Assembly (NCBI RefSeq): GCF_009834765.1
Contig: NZ_WVHP01000023.1
Span: 1 to 64,000 of the forward strand
Reading direction: 5' to 3'
DNA from: Saccharibacter sp. EH611
Lineage (GTDB): Bacteria > Pseudomonadota > Alphaproteobacteria > Acetobacterales > Acetobacteraceae
DNA length: 64,000 bases
Shown: positions 26,135-35,007 of the stretch, one piece after another
How the letters are laid out: each line of letters begins with the position of its first letter
Position numbering within the stretch: position 1 is the first letter of the stretch
The notes under the pieces: model-generated
Databases searched by the model: none
The model's input: only the letters and a program-made list of their open reading frames with translations
Told to the model about the DNA's origin: nothing
Made by a program: the position numbers and the translations under genes

Positions 26135-26803
26135 ATGTGCATGATTCGTTGTTTAATGACTGACACTATCCGTTCAACCCTACTTGCTAGTAGCCTTTTG
26201 GTGGCAGCAAGCGTGCCATTTTACCTGACCGCACCTCACGCAGAAGCCGCGGCCACTGTGAACGACGCAGCACCGAACGTCGCTGTACAGACGCTTTATG
26301 ACGCTCTGCAACGCGCCCAATCTCGTGCAGGCATTCCAGAACGACGCGCCATCATCGCTCCAGCTGTTGACCAAGCCTTTGATCTCAACGCCATTCTGCG
26401 TCGCTCTATTGGCTTACGCTACGATCGTTTGAGTGATGGGGAGCGCACCCAGCTTCTCGGAGCCTTCCGGACATTCACAATCGCACGCTATGCAGCAACC
26501 TTTAAGCCTGGCTCGGAAGCTGCTTTTTCCGTTACGGCCGCCACAGACCCCAACCCAACGGGTGGTGTCATTCTCCACACCTCTCTCCGCGGGAAATCAG
26601 ACCCAGCAAGCGAAGCAACGCCCATCGACTATGTGATGACGCAAACCCCGCAAGGTTGGCGCATTACAGACGTTCTCCTTGACGGGCATATTAGTCAAGT
26701 AGGGGCTCAACGCTCTGATTTTAAAACCATTTTCGGACAAGGCGGCGCACGCGGTCTCGCGCAGTCACTAACGACTAAGGCTGATAATTTCCTACATGAA
26801 TAA
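26135..26803 (+). CDS. hpnM: Hopanoid-associated MlaC/Ttg2D-like protein HpnM
   Basis: A periplasmic protein of 222 residues with a signal peptide (STLLASSLLVAASVPFYLTAPHAEA) followed by an MlaC/Tol_Tol_Ttg2 domain: VQTLYDALQRAQS, the FDLNAILRRSIGLRYDRL stretch and PQGWRITDVLLDGHISQVGAQRSDF. MlaC-type proteins carry lipids across the periplasm, and HpnM is the copy found with hopanoid genes. The ATG at 26135 is fixed by AGGAGG six bases upstream. It is the first gene of the plus-strand hopanoid run. A strong hairpin lies between it and hpnI. Confidence 0.9.
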   Translation: MCMIRCLMTDTIRSTLLASSLLVAASVPFYLTAPHAEAAATVNDAAPNVAVQTLYDALQRAQSRAGIPERRAIIAPAVDQAFDLNAILRRSIGLRYDRLSDGERTQLLGAFRTFTIARYAATFKPGSEAAFSVTAATDPNPTGGVILHTSLRGKSDPASEATPIDYVMTQTPQGWRITDVLLDGHISQVGAQRSDFKTIFGQGGARGLAQSLTTKADNFLHE

Positions 26804-26818
26804 AACCATTCACGCCAC

Positions 26819-26851
26819 GCAGCACTGTCTTCTAAAACAAGGCAGTGCTGC
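26819..26851 (+). terminator. Hairpin between hpnM and hpnI
   Basis: GCAGCACTG and CAGTGCTGC form a nine-bp stem, extended inside by CTT/AAG. Only a short TT follows, so it may weaken read-through into hpnI or stabilise the hpnM message without stopping all transcription. Confidence 0.5.
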
Positions 26852-26912
26852 TTATCCTCACTTTATAGCGCCTCGTTGCCTTCATAGTTCCAAATCAGGG
26901 TAACGTCGCATC

Positions 26913-28181
26913 ATGCTGCCATTTCTTTCGTCTGTATCGTTCATCAGTGGTGCCTTCTCTGTTGCTGGGCAATGTCAGAGCCTTTTGGGCTCTGTTTTGC
27001 TTTCCCGCTTTGTGCATCTCCACAACAAAGAAGAACACTCTGCACCATTTAAAACAGACGATCAGGCAGCCTCTTGGCCCAAAATTAGTGTACTCAAACC
27101 CCTTCATGGGGACGAACCTCTCCTTGAAGATGCGCTAGAGAGCTTCTTTAGGCAAGATTATCCACAATACGAGCTAGTGTTTGGTGTTCAACGCACTGAT
27201 GACCCTGCGCTTGCCATTATCGAACGCCTCCGCACGCGTTATCCAGCACAACCTGTTTTTGTTGTATGCGATTCGACCGATCACGGGCCTAACCGTAAAG
27301 TGGGTAATCTCATCAACATGCAGCAAGCCTGCCATCATGATGTGTTCGTCATCTCGGACTCCGACATTCATGTTGAGCCTCACTATCTGCGCCATATTGC
27401 AACAACCTTGCAGCACTCTGAAACGCAGCTTGTCACGACTCTATACGCAGGTCTCCCGGCCAGTACTCAGCTGGCACGCCTCTTTGGGGCTCATAGCATT
27501 AATGCCAATTTTCTTCCCGGCGTGATGATGTCTCGGCTTTTAGGGCGGCAAGATTGTTTAGGCGCCACCATGGCTCTTACCCGTCAACGCCTTGAAGAAG
27601 TCGGCGGGTTTACATCTCTTGTCAGCCATATTGCGGACGATTCAGAGTTAGGGAATCGTATTCTCCGTCAAGGGGGGGCCATTACCCTGGCTCCAACCTT
27701 GTGCTTGACCACTGTGGCGGAAAATAATTTTCGTGAGCTTATGAGACACGAAATTCGTTGGGGGCGCACTGTGCGCAGCATTGAACCATTCGGTTATGCA
27801 TGCTCTGCCCTGCAACTCCCCCTCTTTTGGGCCACCGTCTGTGTCGCCTTCGCCCCGACTTCTCCCCTTTCATGGGGCCTCTTGGTCGGAGGGTGGCTCT
27901 TGCGCGGATTCACAACGCATCATACAGCCCGTTTGACGAAATGCTCTCTTCCCGGCATTTTCCCCTATCTCGTTTTCCGTGATTGGCTTTCTGCCGCTGT
28001 AATGCTTGCGAGTGCGTGCGGCTCACGCGTTGCATGGCGAGGCCGAACAGTCCATATCACTCGGAAAACAACGCACACATCGTCGCGTCGTCACACACAC
28101 ACCACACCCGACCCTTCCTCTCCGACCGTCAACGGACCCGGCGTCGACAGGTCAGACATCAACAGGAGCGTCCGATCATGA
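26913..28181 (+). CDS. hpnI: Hopanoid glycosyltransferase HpnI
   Basis: HpnI adds N-acetylglucosamine to bacteriohopanetetrol, the first step toward the cyclitol ether. The 422-residue protein has an N-terminal membrane segment, then a GT2 domain with ISVLKPLHGDEPLLEDALESF, the DSDIHVEPHYL metal site, ADDSELGNRILRQG, and HEIRWGRTVR, the QxxRW-like acceptor motif. C-terminal membrane segments follow (LQLPLFWATVCVAF, LLVGGWLLRGF). The last 40 or so residues are rich in Thr, His, Ser and Arg and look unlike the usual short end of the family. The stop codon overlaps the hpnJ start in ATGA. Confidence 0.93.
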   Translation: MLPFLSSVSFISGAFSVAGQCQSLLGSVLLSRFVHLHNKEEHSAPFKTDDQAASWPKISVLKPLHGDEPLLEDALESFFRQDYPQYELVFGVQRTDDPALAIIERLRTRYPAQPVFVVCDSTDHGPNRKVGNLINMQQACHHDVFVISDSDIHVEPHYLRHIATTLQHSETQLVTTLYAGLPASTQLARLFGAHSINANFLPGVMMSRLLGRQDCLGATMALTRQRLEEVGGFTSLVSHIADDSELGNRILRQGGAITLAPTLCLTTVAENNFRELMRHEIRWGRTVRSIEPFGYACSALQLPLFWATVCVAFAPTSPLSWGLLVGGWLLRGFTTHHTARLTKCSLPGIFPYLVFRDWLSAAVMLASACGSRVAWRGRTVHITRKTTHTSSRRHTHTTPDPSSPTVNGPGVDRSDINRSVRS

Positions 28182-29602
28182 TGAGAACTCTTTTCCTTCA
28201 GCCCCCTTCCTTTGATGGATTCGATGGCGGGGCGGGGTCACGTTATCAAGCTAAACGTGAGATTCGCTCTTTCTGGTATCCAACATGGCTCGCACAGCCT
28301 GCGGCACTCGTTCCAGGTTCTCGTCTCATTGACGCTCCACCGGCCAAGATGGGCATGGGACCCATTTTAGAGGATGTGAAAAATCGTGATCTGGTGATCA
28401 TGCACACCTCCACACCGTCGTTTAACTCCGACGTGCGCGTTGCGCGCATGCTCAAGGACGTTAATCCTAAGCTTAAAATTGGGATGGTCGGCGCAAAAGT
28501 GGCCGTACAGCCCAATGAAAGCCTCGCCCAAGGTGAGCCCATTGATTTTGTGGCACGCAATGAATTTGACTTCACCATCAAAGACATTGCTGAAGGTAAG
28601 CCGTTTGCTGAAGTGGACGGAATTACATGGCGCAACGACGATGGCGAGATCATCACCAATAAGGATCGTGAGATCATTGAGGATATGGACTGCCTGCCCT
28701 TCGTGACAGAAGTCTATAAGCGTGACCTCAAGATTGAAGACTACTTCATCGGCTATCTCAAACACCCCTATATTTCCATCTATACAGGGCGTGGTTGTAA
28801 GTCACGATGCTCTTTCTGCCTGTGGCCGCAAACGGTTGGTGGGCACCGTTACCGTACGCGCAGCCCAGAGCATGTCGCAGCAGAAATTCGCCTCGCGAAG
28901 CAATATTTCCCGCAGGTCAAAGAATTCTTCTTCGATGATGACACCTTCACCGATGACCTCCCACGTGCAGAAGCTATTGCTCGTGAGCTTGGGAAGATGA
29001 ACATCACATGGTCTTGTAACGCAAAAGCCAATGTGCCTTACAAGACTCTGAAAATTTTGCGCGATAACGGGCTACGCCTTCTATTGGTCGGGTATGAAAG
29101 CGGCAATCAGCAGATCCTTCACAACATTAAGAAGGGGATGCGCATTGAGGTTGCTCGCGAGTTTACCGAAAATTGCCGTAAGCTCGGGATCAAGATTCAC
29201 GGAACCTTCATTGTTGGCCTTCCGGGGGAAACCAAGGAAACGATTCGCGAATCGATCAACTTTGCTAAAGAGATCAACCCACATACCCTTCAGGTTTCTC
29301 TCGCAGCACCTTATCCGGGCACGTTGCTTCACAAGCAAGCAACAGAAAATGGCTGGTTTAATGAATCTGAAGCTGAGTTGATTGATGATGACGGTGTGCA
29401 GATCGCCCCGCTGCATTATCCTCACCTCTCCCATGAAGAAATCTTCAAGAGTGTTGAGACATTCTACCGGGAGTTCTATTTCCGCCCATCTAAGATTCTC
29501 TCCATCCTCAATGAGATGATCCGTGATCCGCAGATGATGAAACGCCGCTTGCGTGAAGGTGTGGAATTCTTCCAGTTCCTCCGCCAACGTCACACATCCT
29601 AA
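28178..29602 (+). CDS. hpnJ: Hopanoid radical SAM protein HpnJ
   Basis: HpnJ is the B12-type radical SAM protein needed to turn the glucosamine on the hopanoid into the cyclitol by ring contraction. The 474-residue chain has an N-terminal cobalamin-binding-like domain (LVIMHTSTPSFNSDVRVARML) and the iron-sulphur cysteines C207, C211 and C214 in GRGCKSRCSFCLWPQT. FFDDDTFTDDLPRAEAI and KLGIKIHGTFIVGLPGETKE follow. AGGAG nine bases before ATG 28178, and the ATGA overlap with hpnI, decide the start. An intrinsic terminator follows the gene, before hpnK. Confidence 0.94.
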   Translation: MMRTLFLQPPSFDGFDGGAGSRYQAKREIRSFWYPTWLAQPAALVPGSRLIDAPPAKMGMGPILEDVKNRDLVIMHTSTPSFNSDVRVARMLKDVNPKLKIGMVGAKVAVQPNESLAQGEPIDFVARNEFDFTIKDIAEGKPFAEVDGITWRNDDGEIITNKDREIIEDMDCLPFVTEVYKRDLKIEDYFIGYLKHPYISIYTGRGCKSRCSFCLWPQTVGGHRYRTRSPEHVAAEIRLAKQYFPQVKEFFFDDDTFTDDLPRAEAIARELGKMNITWSCNAKANVPYKTLKILRDNGLRLLLVGYESGNQQILHNIKKGMRIEVAREFTENCRKLGIKIHGTFIVGLPGETKETIRESINFAKEINPHTLQVSLAAPYPGTLLHKQATENGWFNESEAELIDDDGVQIAPLHYPHLSHEEIFKSVETFYREFYFRPSKILSILNEMIRDPQMMKRRLREGVEFFQFLRQRHTS

Positions 29603-29633
29603 CAGGCGCGGCGTCTTCACGTTTCACCATGAT

Positions 29634-29669
29634 AAAAGGGGGATGGCCGTGGGGCCTCCCCCTTTTTTT
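29634..29669 (+). terminator. Intrinsic terminator between hpnJ and hpnK
   Basis: AAAAGGGGGA pairs with TCCCCCTTTT, and GGCC pairs with GGCC inside around a four-base loop. The T-run reaches seven. It should end most of the hpnM-hpnI-hpnJ message before hpnK. Confidence 0.85.
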
Positions 29670-29682
29670 AGCGCTTTGATAA

Positions 29683-30537
29683 ATGAGATTTTTAATGGCT
29701 TCTTCTCCTCTCTCTCCCCGCCGCGCCATCATTTCAGCCGATGATTTCGGTATGAGCTATGAAGTTAACGAAGCCATTGAGCGTGCTCATCGTGACGGTG
29801 TACTCACCACGACCAGCCTCATGGTTGCAGCACCCGCTGCTGAAGATGCTCTTAGGCGGGCACGCCGCCTTCCCTCACTCAAGGTCGGTCTGCACCTTGT
29901 CACGATTGAAGGGGATTCAGTCTTGAAGCTTCCCGCCATTACCGATGACGATGGATGGTTCGGCTGCGATCAGCTCAAGCTCGGGGTGGAGTATTTCTTC
30001 TCTCCACGCGCACGGTCTGCCATGAAACGCGAGATTGAAGCACAATTCCGCGCCTTTTCACGTACGGGGCTCATCCTTGATCACGCGAATGCTCATAAGC
30101 ATATGCACCTCCACCCCACTATTGGGCGGATGCTGATTGAAACAGGACAGGCGCATGGCCTTAAAGCGGTGCGTACCCCTGCTGAACCCGCCGCACCGTT
30201 AGGCCTACACGCTTCTTTAGGAGATCGCGCCCTCTGGTACTGGACATACCTGCTCCGTGCCCAACTTCGACGCGCTCACATGAAGACGAATGATTCGTGC
30301 TTTGGATTGCGTTGGTCTGGCCATATGACCCCACAACGCATCCAAAGCCTCATTCCCCGCCTTCCTGCCGGGGTGAGTGAAATTTACTTTCACCCCGCAA
30401 CCGCACAAAATGCCTCAATGGCAACACTCATGCCCGGCTATGATCAGGAAGGAGAACTGGCCGCATTGCTCGCCCCCCAAACGCAGGAACTTCTTGAGCA
30501 ACACGGCATTCAGCCCATCAGCTGGAGTGACCTTTAA
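29683..30537 (+). CDS. hpnK: Hopanoid deacetylase HpnK (YdjC-like)
   Basis: HpnK removes the acetyl group from N-acetylglucosaminyl-bacteriohopanetetrol, giving the glucosamine form that HpnJ uses. The YdjC-type fold shows the metal-binding ADDFGMSYEVNEAI, the HLVTIEGDSVL strand, DHANAHKHMHLHP with clustered histidines, and a late EIYFHPAT. An alternative ATG 12 bases downstream gives MASSPLSPRR and is equally plausible, as neither has a clear ribosome-binding site. The gene follows a strong terminator by 14 bases, so expression may depend on read-through or a weak promoter. It ends overlapping the convergent PfkB gene by four bases. Confidence 0.92.
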   Translation: MRFLMASSPLSPRRAIISADDFGMSYEVNEAIERAHRDGVLTTTSLMVAAPAAEDALRRARRLPSLKVGLHLVTIEGDSVLKLPAITDDDGWFGCDQLKLGVEYFFSPRARSAMKREIEAQFRAFSRTGLILDHANAHKHMHLHPTIGRMLIETGQAHGLKAVRTPAEPAAPLGLHASLGDRALWYWTYLLRAQLRRAHMKTNDSCFGLRWSGHMTPQRIQSLIPRLPAGVSEIYFHPATAQNASMATLMPGYDQEGELAALLAPQTQELLEQHGIQPISWSDL

Positions 30538-31535
30538 ACGCTCAGGTCAAAAGCCTCATCGGGACGAGCCCCTAGGCGAGTAATCACCGCGCCTGCTGCT
30601 TTATTACCGAGATCTACACATTCTGTCAGCGTTTTGTCACGGCTATAACCCGCAAGGAACCCCGCCGCAAACGCATCGCCCGCTCCCGTCGTGTCAACAA
30701 CATTCACCGGCTGTGTAGGCACGTCGTGACGCTCCTGCCCCGTTTGCACAACGGCACCATCAGCACCTCGTGTTACCACCACCTGCGCCACATCTTGAGC
30801 CGCACGCTTAAGCGCCTCATCAAAAGATTCAGTTTCATAAAGGGCTAGAATTTCAGCTTCATTCGCAAAAAGAATATCAATCGATTCTTTTACCAAACGA
30901 CGGAATGCTGCGTGGTGACGCTGAATGCAAAAACTATCAGACAGCGTTAAGGCTGTTTTACGCCCGGCTTTATGCGCAAGCTCTGCCGCACGATAAAACG
31001 CTTCTTGTGCATGTGGACGATCAAAGAGATACCCTTCCAGATACGTCACAGCAGACTGAGCGACAATCTCTTCCTGCACATCGCTCGGTGTGAATTCAAC
31101 GCAAGCTCCCAGATAGGTAAACATGGTGCGCTGCCCATCAGGCGTCACCAACACAATGCAACGCGCTGTTGGAATCACCTCTTGCCCATCCGTTTTTTTC
31201 AGCGGATGAGACGGGAAGGCAATGCTCTGTGCGTGCATATCACGGGTGAAATCATCACCAGCTTGGTCATCTGCGACCTTGCCCAAATAAGCTGTCTGAG
31301 TTCCCATACGCGCGGCAACAACAGCCGTATTGGCAGCAGACCCCCCACCGGATACATGCTCAATAGACACGCGCTGTTGAATTTTCCCCATCGTCTCTGT
31401 GTCGATGAGCGTCATACTGCCAGCTGTTGCCCCGAGCTCTGTGATAACGTTCGTATCAACAGAAGCCAGCATATCAACAATGGCATTACCTACACATAAA
31501 AGATCATAACGTGCTGGTTGAGCAGGATGAGACAT
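30534..31535 (-). CDS. PfkB-family sugar/nucleoside kinase (adenosine kinase-like)
   Basis: The 333-residue ribokinase-fold enzyme has the N-terminal substrate motif (LLCVGNAIVDMLASVD), the GGGSAANTAVVAARMG signature, and the ATP-site PfkB motif DTTGAGDAFAAGFLAGYSR with the catalytic aspartate. The pattern matches the proteins annotated as adenosine kinase in alphaproteobacteria, which phosphorylate adenosine to AMP, but sugars cannot be excluded. Adenosine salvage next to hopanoid genes would make sense, since adenosylhopane processing releases adenine; that link is inference. It converges with hpnK. Confidence 0.85.
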   Translation of the reverse strand: MSHPAQPARYDLLCVGNAIVDMLASVDTNVITELGATAGSMTLIDTETMGKIQQRVSIEHVSGGGSAANTAVVAARMGTQTAYLGKVADDQAGDDFTRDMHAQSIAFPSHPLKKTDGQEVIPTARCIVLVTPDGQRTMFTYLGACVEFTPSDVQEEIVAQSAVTYLEGYLFDRPHAQEAFYRAAELAHKAGRKTALTLSDSFCIQRHHAAFRRLVKESIDILFANEAEILALYETESFDEALKRAAQDVAQVVVTRGADGAVVQTGQERHDVPTQPVNVVDTTGAGDAFAAGFLAGYSRDKTLTECVDLGNKAAGAVITRLGARPDEAFDLSV

Positions 31536-31825
31536 AAGCGTTCCACTTTATCTGATAGAATAAGGAATAAGCCGCACCATACCGCCCCCATCGGCCAAAT
31601 CAACGGATAAGGGACGAATGAACCGAAAAGATCACCATAAGCTCGGAAAAACTCTTTTCTCTCACGAGAGTCGCTTGTCGAACACTATAAGACGCGTATA
31701 AGATTTTCTTCACCTATCCTGTTTATAAATGAGTATATTCATTACCTTATCAGGATATCACTCTGAATCTCGTCCATATTCTTTCCATTACCCCTTGATT
31801 ATGGGGGACATATAGCGAGGTAGCC

Positions 31826-32416
31826 TTGCTTACACCTTCTGCTCAGAACGATAGCTCTACGTCCCACAGTTCTGGGGACTCCACCCCGCAACACCCTACG
31901 ACCCCACAGAGCCCAGGCTCCCTACGAAATGCTAGAGATAATATGTCCCTCTCGACATCCCGCTCTCCGTCCTTAGCGGCACGTGCTCGTCAACGTCCGT
32001 CCGACATCCACCATGATGGACGCCCTAAGCATAATTTCTCCCGCACGCTTGTCATTCATCGTGGCATCCATATTCAAGGGGTCGTCCAAGATGTTGAGAA
32101 ACTGGTCGTGGAAGGGACGATGGAAACCGATCATTTAACAGCCAAAGAACTCGTCATCGCGCATGGTGGCCGCTTCCAAGGCACAGCTGATATTGAAGTC
32201 GCTGAAATTTCCGGAATTCTTGACGGAGAACTCACCGCAAAAGCGAGCCTACAAGTCTGTGCAACGGGACGCCTCAACGGCAATGCGGCCTGTCGTCGTC
32301 TTCAGGTCGAAGATGGGGGTGAGATCAGCGGAAAGATTGAAATGCTCTCAACCATTCCTCAAACTAAAGTCTCTCAAGAAGATGAGACTAACGATGAGCA
32401 CGAAAGTCAGGAGTAA
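31826..32416 (+). CDS. Bactofilin (polymer-forming cytoskeletal protein)
   Basis: Bactofilins self-assemble into filaments that position cell-wall and stalk proteins. The product has a disordered Ser/Thr/Pro-rich N-terminus of about 70 residues. A beta-helix core follows (VIHRGIHIQGVVQDVEKLVV, GTADIEVAEISGILDGEL, LNGNAACRRLQVEDGG), with an acidic tail at the end. The start is a TTG with GAGG five bases upstream, giving 196 residues; the in-frame ATG at 31943 would give a 157-residue protein that still holds the whole core, and both are possible. It is followed by a bidirectional terminator shared with gcrA. Confidence 0.88.
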   Translation: MLTPSAQNDSSTSHSSGDSTPQHPTTPQSPGSLRNARDNMSLSTSRSPSLAARARQRPSDIHHDGRPKHNFSRTLVIHRGIHIQGVVQDVEKLVVEGTMETDHLTAKELVIAHGGRFQGTADIEVAEISGILDGELTAKASLQVCATGRLNGNAACRRLQVEDGGEISGKIEMLSTIPQTKVSQEDETNDEHESQE

Positions 32417-32418
32417 TT

Positions 32419-32450
32419 AAAAAAGCCGCCTTTGAAAGGGCGGCTTTTCC
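32419..32450. terminator. Bidirectional terminator between bactofilin and gcrA
   Basis: AAAAGCCGCC and GGGCGGCTTTT form a GC-rich stem with A and T flanks, usable in both directions by the two convergent genes. Confidence 0.85.
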
Positions 32451-32473
32451 GTCATACTGCTCTAAACTTACGT

Positions 32474-33097
32474 CTAATGGCGTCGATCGCGAATCTTTAC
32501 ATACGCGACAGCCGCATGCTCTGCACAATAAGGCTTACCTGGTAAAGGCGTTGCCCCACAAAAGTGAAACCCCGGCATGCCTGGATCACCATGTGGCCAC
32601 TGACACGATGGCCCCCGGCGCGTTGAGCGATCCATCGCTTCCCGTACACGACGAGGCGGCGCCATCTTCCGTGGCGGTGCAACCGGACGTGTCGGCTCTG
32701 CCGGTGCTGTCGTTGTCCGTGATGCAGGGGACTTTGTAGAAGAAGCAGCCTCTTTCTCACCCGACGCAGCTGCTGGGGAGGGAGGTGCTTCCTTCACAGC
32801 AGAGGTTTTTTTCTCCGCAGAAGACGAAGCACTCTTTCCACCTTCTAAAGGCAAGCTCGCGGTTTCGTCCGTTGTTTTCTTTTTACGTGACGTTGTACTG
32901 CGCTTCCGCGGAGGTGTGCTCCCATCCTCTGAAGAACGATTGCGAATAGGCGACGGACGGGGAGGAAGCTCCAGACGATGCGCCTTTCCAACAACAGCAT
33001 TCTTCGTGATGGAAAGCTGGCGGCCAATCTCAGCCGTTGATAACCCCTGACTCCACAAATCCCGAAGTCTGGCGATCAGTTCCTCTGTCCATTCCAT
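32474..33097 (-). CDS. gcrA: Cell cycle regulator GcrA
   Basis: GcrA is an alphaproteobacterial regulator that binds RNA polymerase sigma-70 and GANTC-methylated promoters. The 207-residue protein has the N-terminal helix-turn-helix WTEELIARLRDLWSQGLSTA and IGRQLSITKNAVVGKAHRL, a long Ser/Pro/Lys-rich linker, and a cysteine- and histidine-rich C-terminal part (CQWPHGDPGMPGFHFCGAT, then YCAEHAAVAYV). The ATG at 33097 lies nine bases after GGAGAGGAG; a GTG further up would extend it unnecessarily. Its presence implies a CcrM-type methylase elsewhere in the genome. Confidence 0.93.
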   Translation of the reverse strand: MEWTEELIARLRDLWSQGLSTAEIGRQLSITKNAVVGKAHRLELPPRPSPIRNRSSEDGSTPPRKRSTTSRKKKTTDETASLPLEGGKSASSSAEKKTSAVKEAPPSPAAASGEKEAASSTKSPASRTTTAPAEPTRPVAPPRKMAPPRRVREAMDRSTRRGPSCQWPHGDPGMPGFHFCGATPLPGKPYCAEHAAVAYVKIRDRRH

Positions 33098-33227
33098 AGC
33101 CTTCGGCTCCTCTCCCACTTAATGATTGATCTCACAATGATCGCACATCGTAAGATATCGTCCTATAATACCACAAAGCAGGCCCTATATCTGTTAACAC
33201 ATTGATACCTGCTCTTTTAAAAACGCG

Positions 33228-34409
33228 TTACGATGTTTCCTCTACATGAAGCTTCCCCTCACAGATAGAGAGAGAAACCTCTCCGGCAAGAAGAGAAAGG
33301 GCTTCTTTTCCAAAAACATCGCGGCGCCAACCATGGAGAACAGGCAGTTCCGTCTCTCCAAGCGCTAAACGCTCTAATTCATCACTCGTGGCCACCAAGC
33401 GAGCTGCCACACGATGTGTTTCACAACGCGCACTCAGTAACACCTTCAAAAGCGCCACAACACCCTGAGCAGGACGTGGGCGTTCTGAGCGTTTTTTATA
33501 CGGCACCGCTGGAAGATCATCCTCAGGGACAGACTCGCCAATCTCAATAGCCTCAAGAAGTTCGTGGCCTAACGCACCAGCGGCAAACTCTGCACTAACG
33601 CCACGAATGCGCGCCAAAGCCTTCGCATGCCGAGGCTTAACAGCGGCGATTTCCAACAAGCTTTCATCCCGCACCAAACGCTGGCGTGGCATATCCACGC
33701 GCTGAGCCGCCAGTTCACGCCATGCAGCGAGCTCACGCAAAATCGCAAGAACACGGCGATTATGCGTACGAGCCTTAAGCTTCTCCCACAAACGGCGTGG
33801 ATCGGGACGAAAAGTCTTTTCCTCGCTCAAAATGGCTTGCTCAGCTTCCACCCAATGCACGCGTTCCTGCGCTTTGAGTTGGTCACGCAGCTGACGATAC
33901 ACATCGCGCAGATGCGTGACATCGGCACTGGCATAAGAAATTTGTGCAGGAGTTAAAGGCCGAGCTGCCCAATCGCTAAAGCGATGGGTTTTATCAATAG
34001 ATTGTCCCGTGATTGACCCAACGAGACTGTCATAACCAACCTGCTCGCCAAACCCAGCAACCATCGCGGCAATTTGCGTGTCAAACACATTAACTGGCAA
34101 ACGCCCAAAAAGATGAAGAAAAATTTCCAGATCCTGCCGTGCCGCGTGGAACACTTTCGTACAGGTCGGCTCAGCCAAAAGCGCTGCTAAAGGCGCTAGA
34201 TCAATACCAGGAGCGCACGCATCAATAATCGCGACGTCCTCTTCACCCCCTAACTGCACCAAGCACAGCTTAGGCCAGTAGGTTTTCTCACGCACAAACT
34301 CAGTATCAATCGTCACAAAAGATTCATGACGAAGCTTCTCACATAAAGACGCAACGGCCTCTGATGTGGTGATCATAACAGGGGCAGGGAAAGCAGGACG
34401 TTTTGACAT
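33228..34409 (-). CDS. rnd: Ribonuclease D
   Basis: A 3'-to-5' exoribonuclease that trims tRNA and other RNA ends. In the 393-residue chain the DEDDy catalytic motifs appear in order: FVTIDTEFVREKTYWP (motif I), VFHAARQDLEIFL (motif II) and SYASADVTHLRDVY (motif III with the tyrosine). HRFSDWAARPL precedes motif III. An HRDC-like helical region follows the nuclease domain. Length is normal. It stands between gcrA and trxA on the same strand with gaps over 100 bases either side. Confidence 0.95.
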   Translation of the reverse strand: MSKRPAFPAPVMITTSEAVASLCEKLRHESFVTIDTEFVREKTYWPKLCLVQLGGEEDVAIIDACAPGIDLAPLAALLAEPTCTKVFHAARQDLEIFLHLFGRLPVNVFDTQIAAMVAGFGEQVGYDSLVGSITGQSIDKTHRFSDWAARPLTPAQISYASADVTHLRDVYRQLRDQLKAQERVHWVEAEQAILSEEKTFRPDPRRLWEKLKARTHNRRVLAILRELAAWRELAAQRVDMPRQRLVRDESLLEIAAVKPRHAKALARIRGVSAEFAAGALGHELLEAIEIGESVPEDDLPAVPYKKRSERPRPAQGVVALLKVLLSARCETHRVAARLVATSDELERLALGETELPVLHGWRRDVFGKEALSLLAGEVSLSICEGKLHVEETS

Positions 34410-34578
34410 AGCTCTTCTTCTACACTGTCATGGCCCATCTGACCACGCTCTCCTCTCTTCGATCCTCACAGAATCTTGAGAAAAAGACAGCTCCCGCAGA
34501 AGAAAATCTCCTACCTCCCCGAATAAAAGCCCCAACGCATGTGCCCATTGGTCTCATAGGCTGTGCGTCATACCTCTT

Positions 34579-34908
34579 TTATGCGCAGTTTTTATCAATC
34601 CATGCTTTAAGCTGGCTTTTGGGCAGAGCCCCAGTTTGTTGAGCAACCAAATTACCATCCTTGAAGAGCATCATTGTCGGAATGCTGCGCACGCCAAACT
34701 TAGTTGGCGTTTCAGGGTTCGCATCGATATCTACCTTAGCAACCCGCACACGCCCCTTATACTCTGCGCCAATTTCTTCAAGCGCAGGTGCTACCATTTT
34801 GCAGGGACCGCACCATTCTGCCCAGAAATCCACCAGAACATACCCGTCAGCTTTTAAAACATCTGCTTCAAAACCCTGATCGGTCACCGCAACGGTATTC
34901 TCACTCAT
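34579..34908 (-). CDS. trxA: Thioredoxin
   Basis: A 109-residue general disulphide reductase with the active site WCGPC (C33, C36) and the family's cis-proline loop ([15 protein letters not shown]). The ATG at 34908 has AAGGA eight bases upstream; a start at 34926 would place the Shine-Dalgarno inside the gene. It follows addA on the same strand after about 100 bases, the addB-addA-trxA order common in alphaproteobacteria. Confidence 0.96.
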   Translation of the reverse strand: MSENTVAVTDQGFEADVLKADGYVLVDFWAEWCGPCKMVAPALEEIGAEYKGRVRVAKVDIDANPETPTKFGVRSIPTMMLFKDGNLVAQQTGALPKSQLKAWIDKNCA

Positions 34909-35007
34909 TACAACCATCCTTTTCAATTCAGCGTCTCACGATCTGGTGAGACTTAAAGATATTGGGCTACTTGTAAAAAAGACAACCGCTATAGTCCACT
35001 ATCCTGT

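Noticed and set aside
27983-28177. Longer HpnJ start inside hpnI
   Set aside because: The extra 65 residues are read out of frame through hpnI and lie before a good ribosome-binding site and ATG.
28246-29732. Long minus-strand frames within hpnJ and hpnK
   Set aside because: They are antisense shadows of strongly matched genes with no ribosome-binding sites or known domains.
31668-31769. GANTC methylation sites upstream of the bactofilin gene as CcrM/GcrA control
   Set aside because: Two GANTC sites (GAGTC at 31668, GAATC at 31765) are present, but the motif is short and expected by chance at this spacing.
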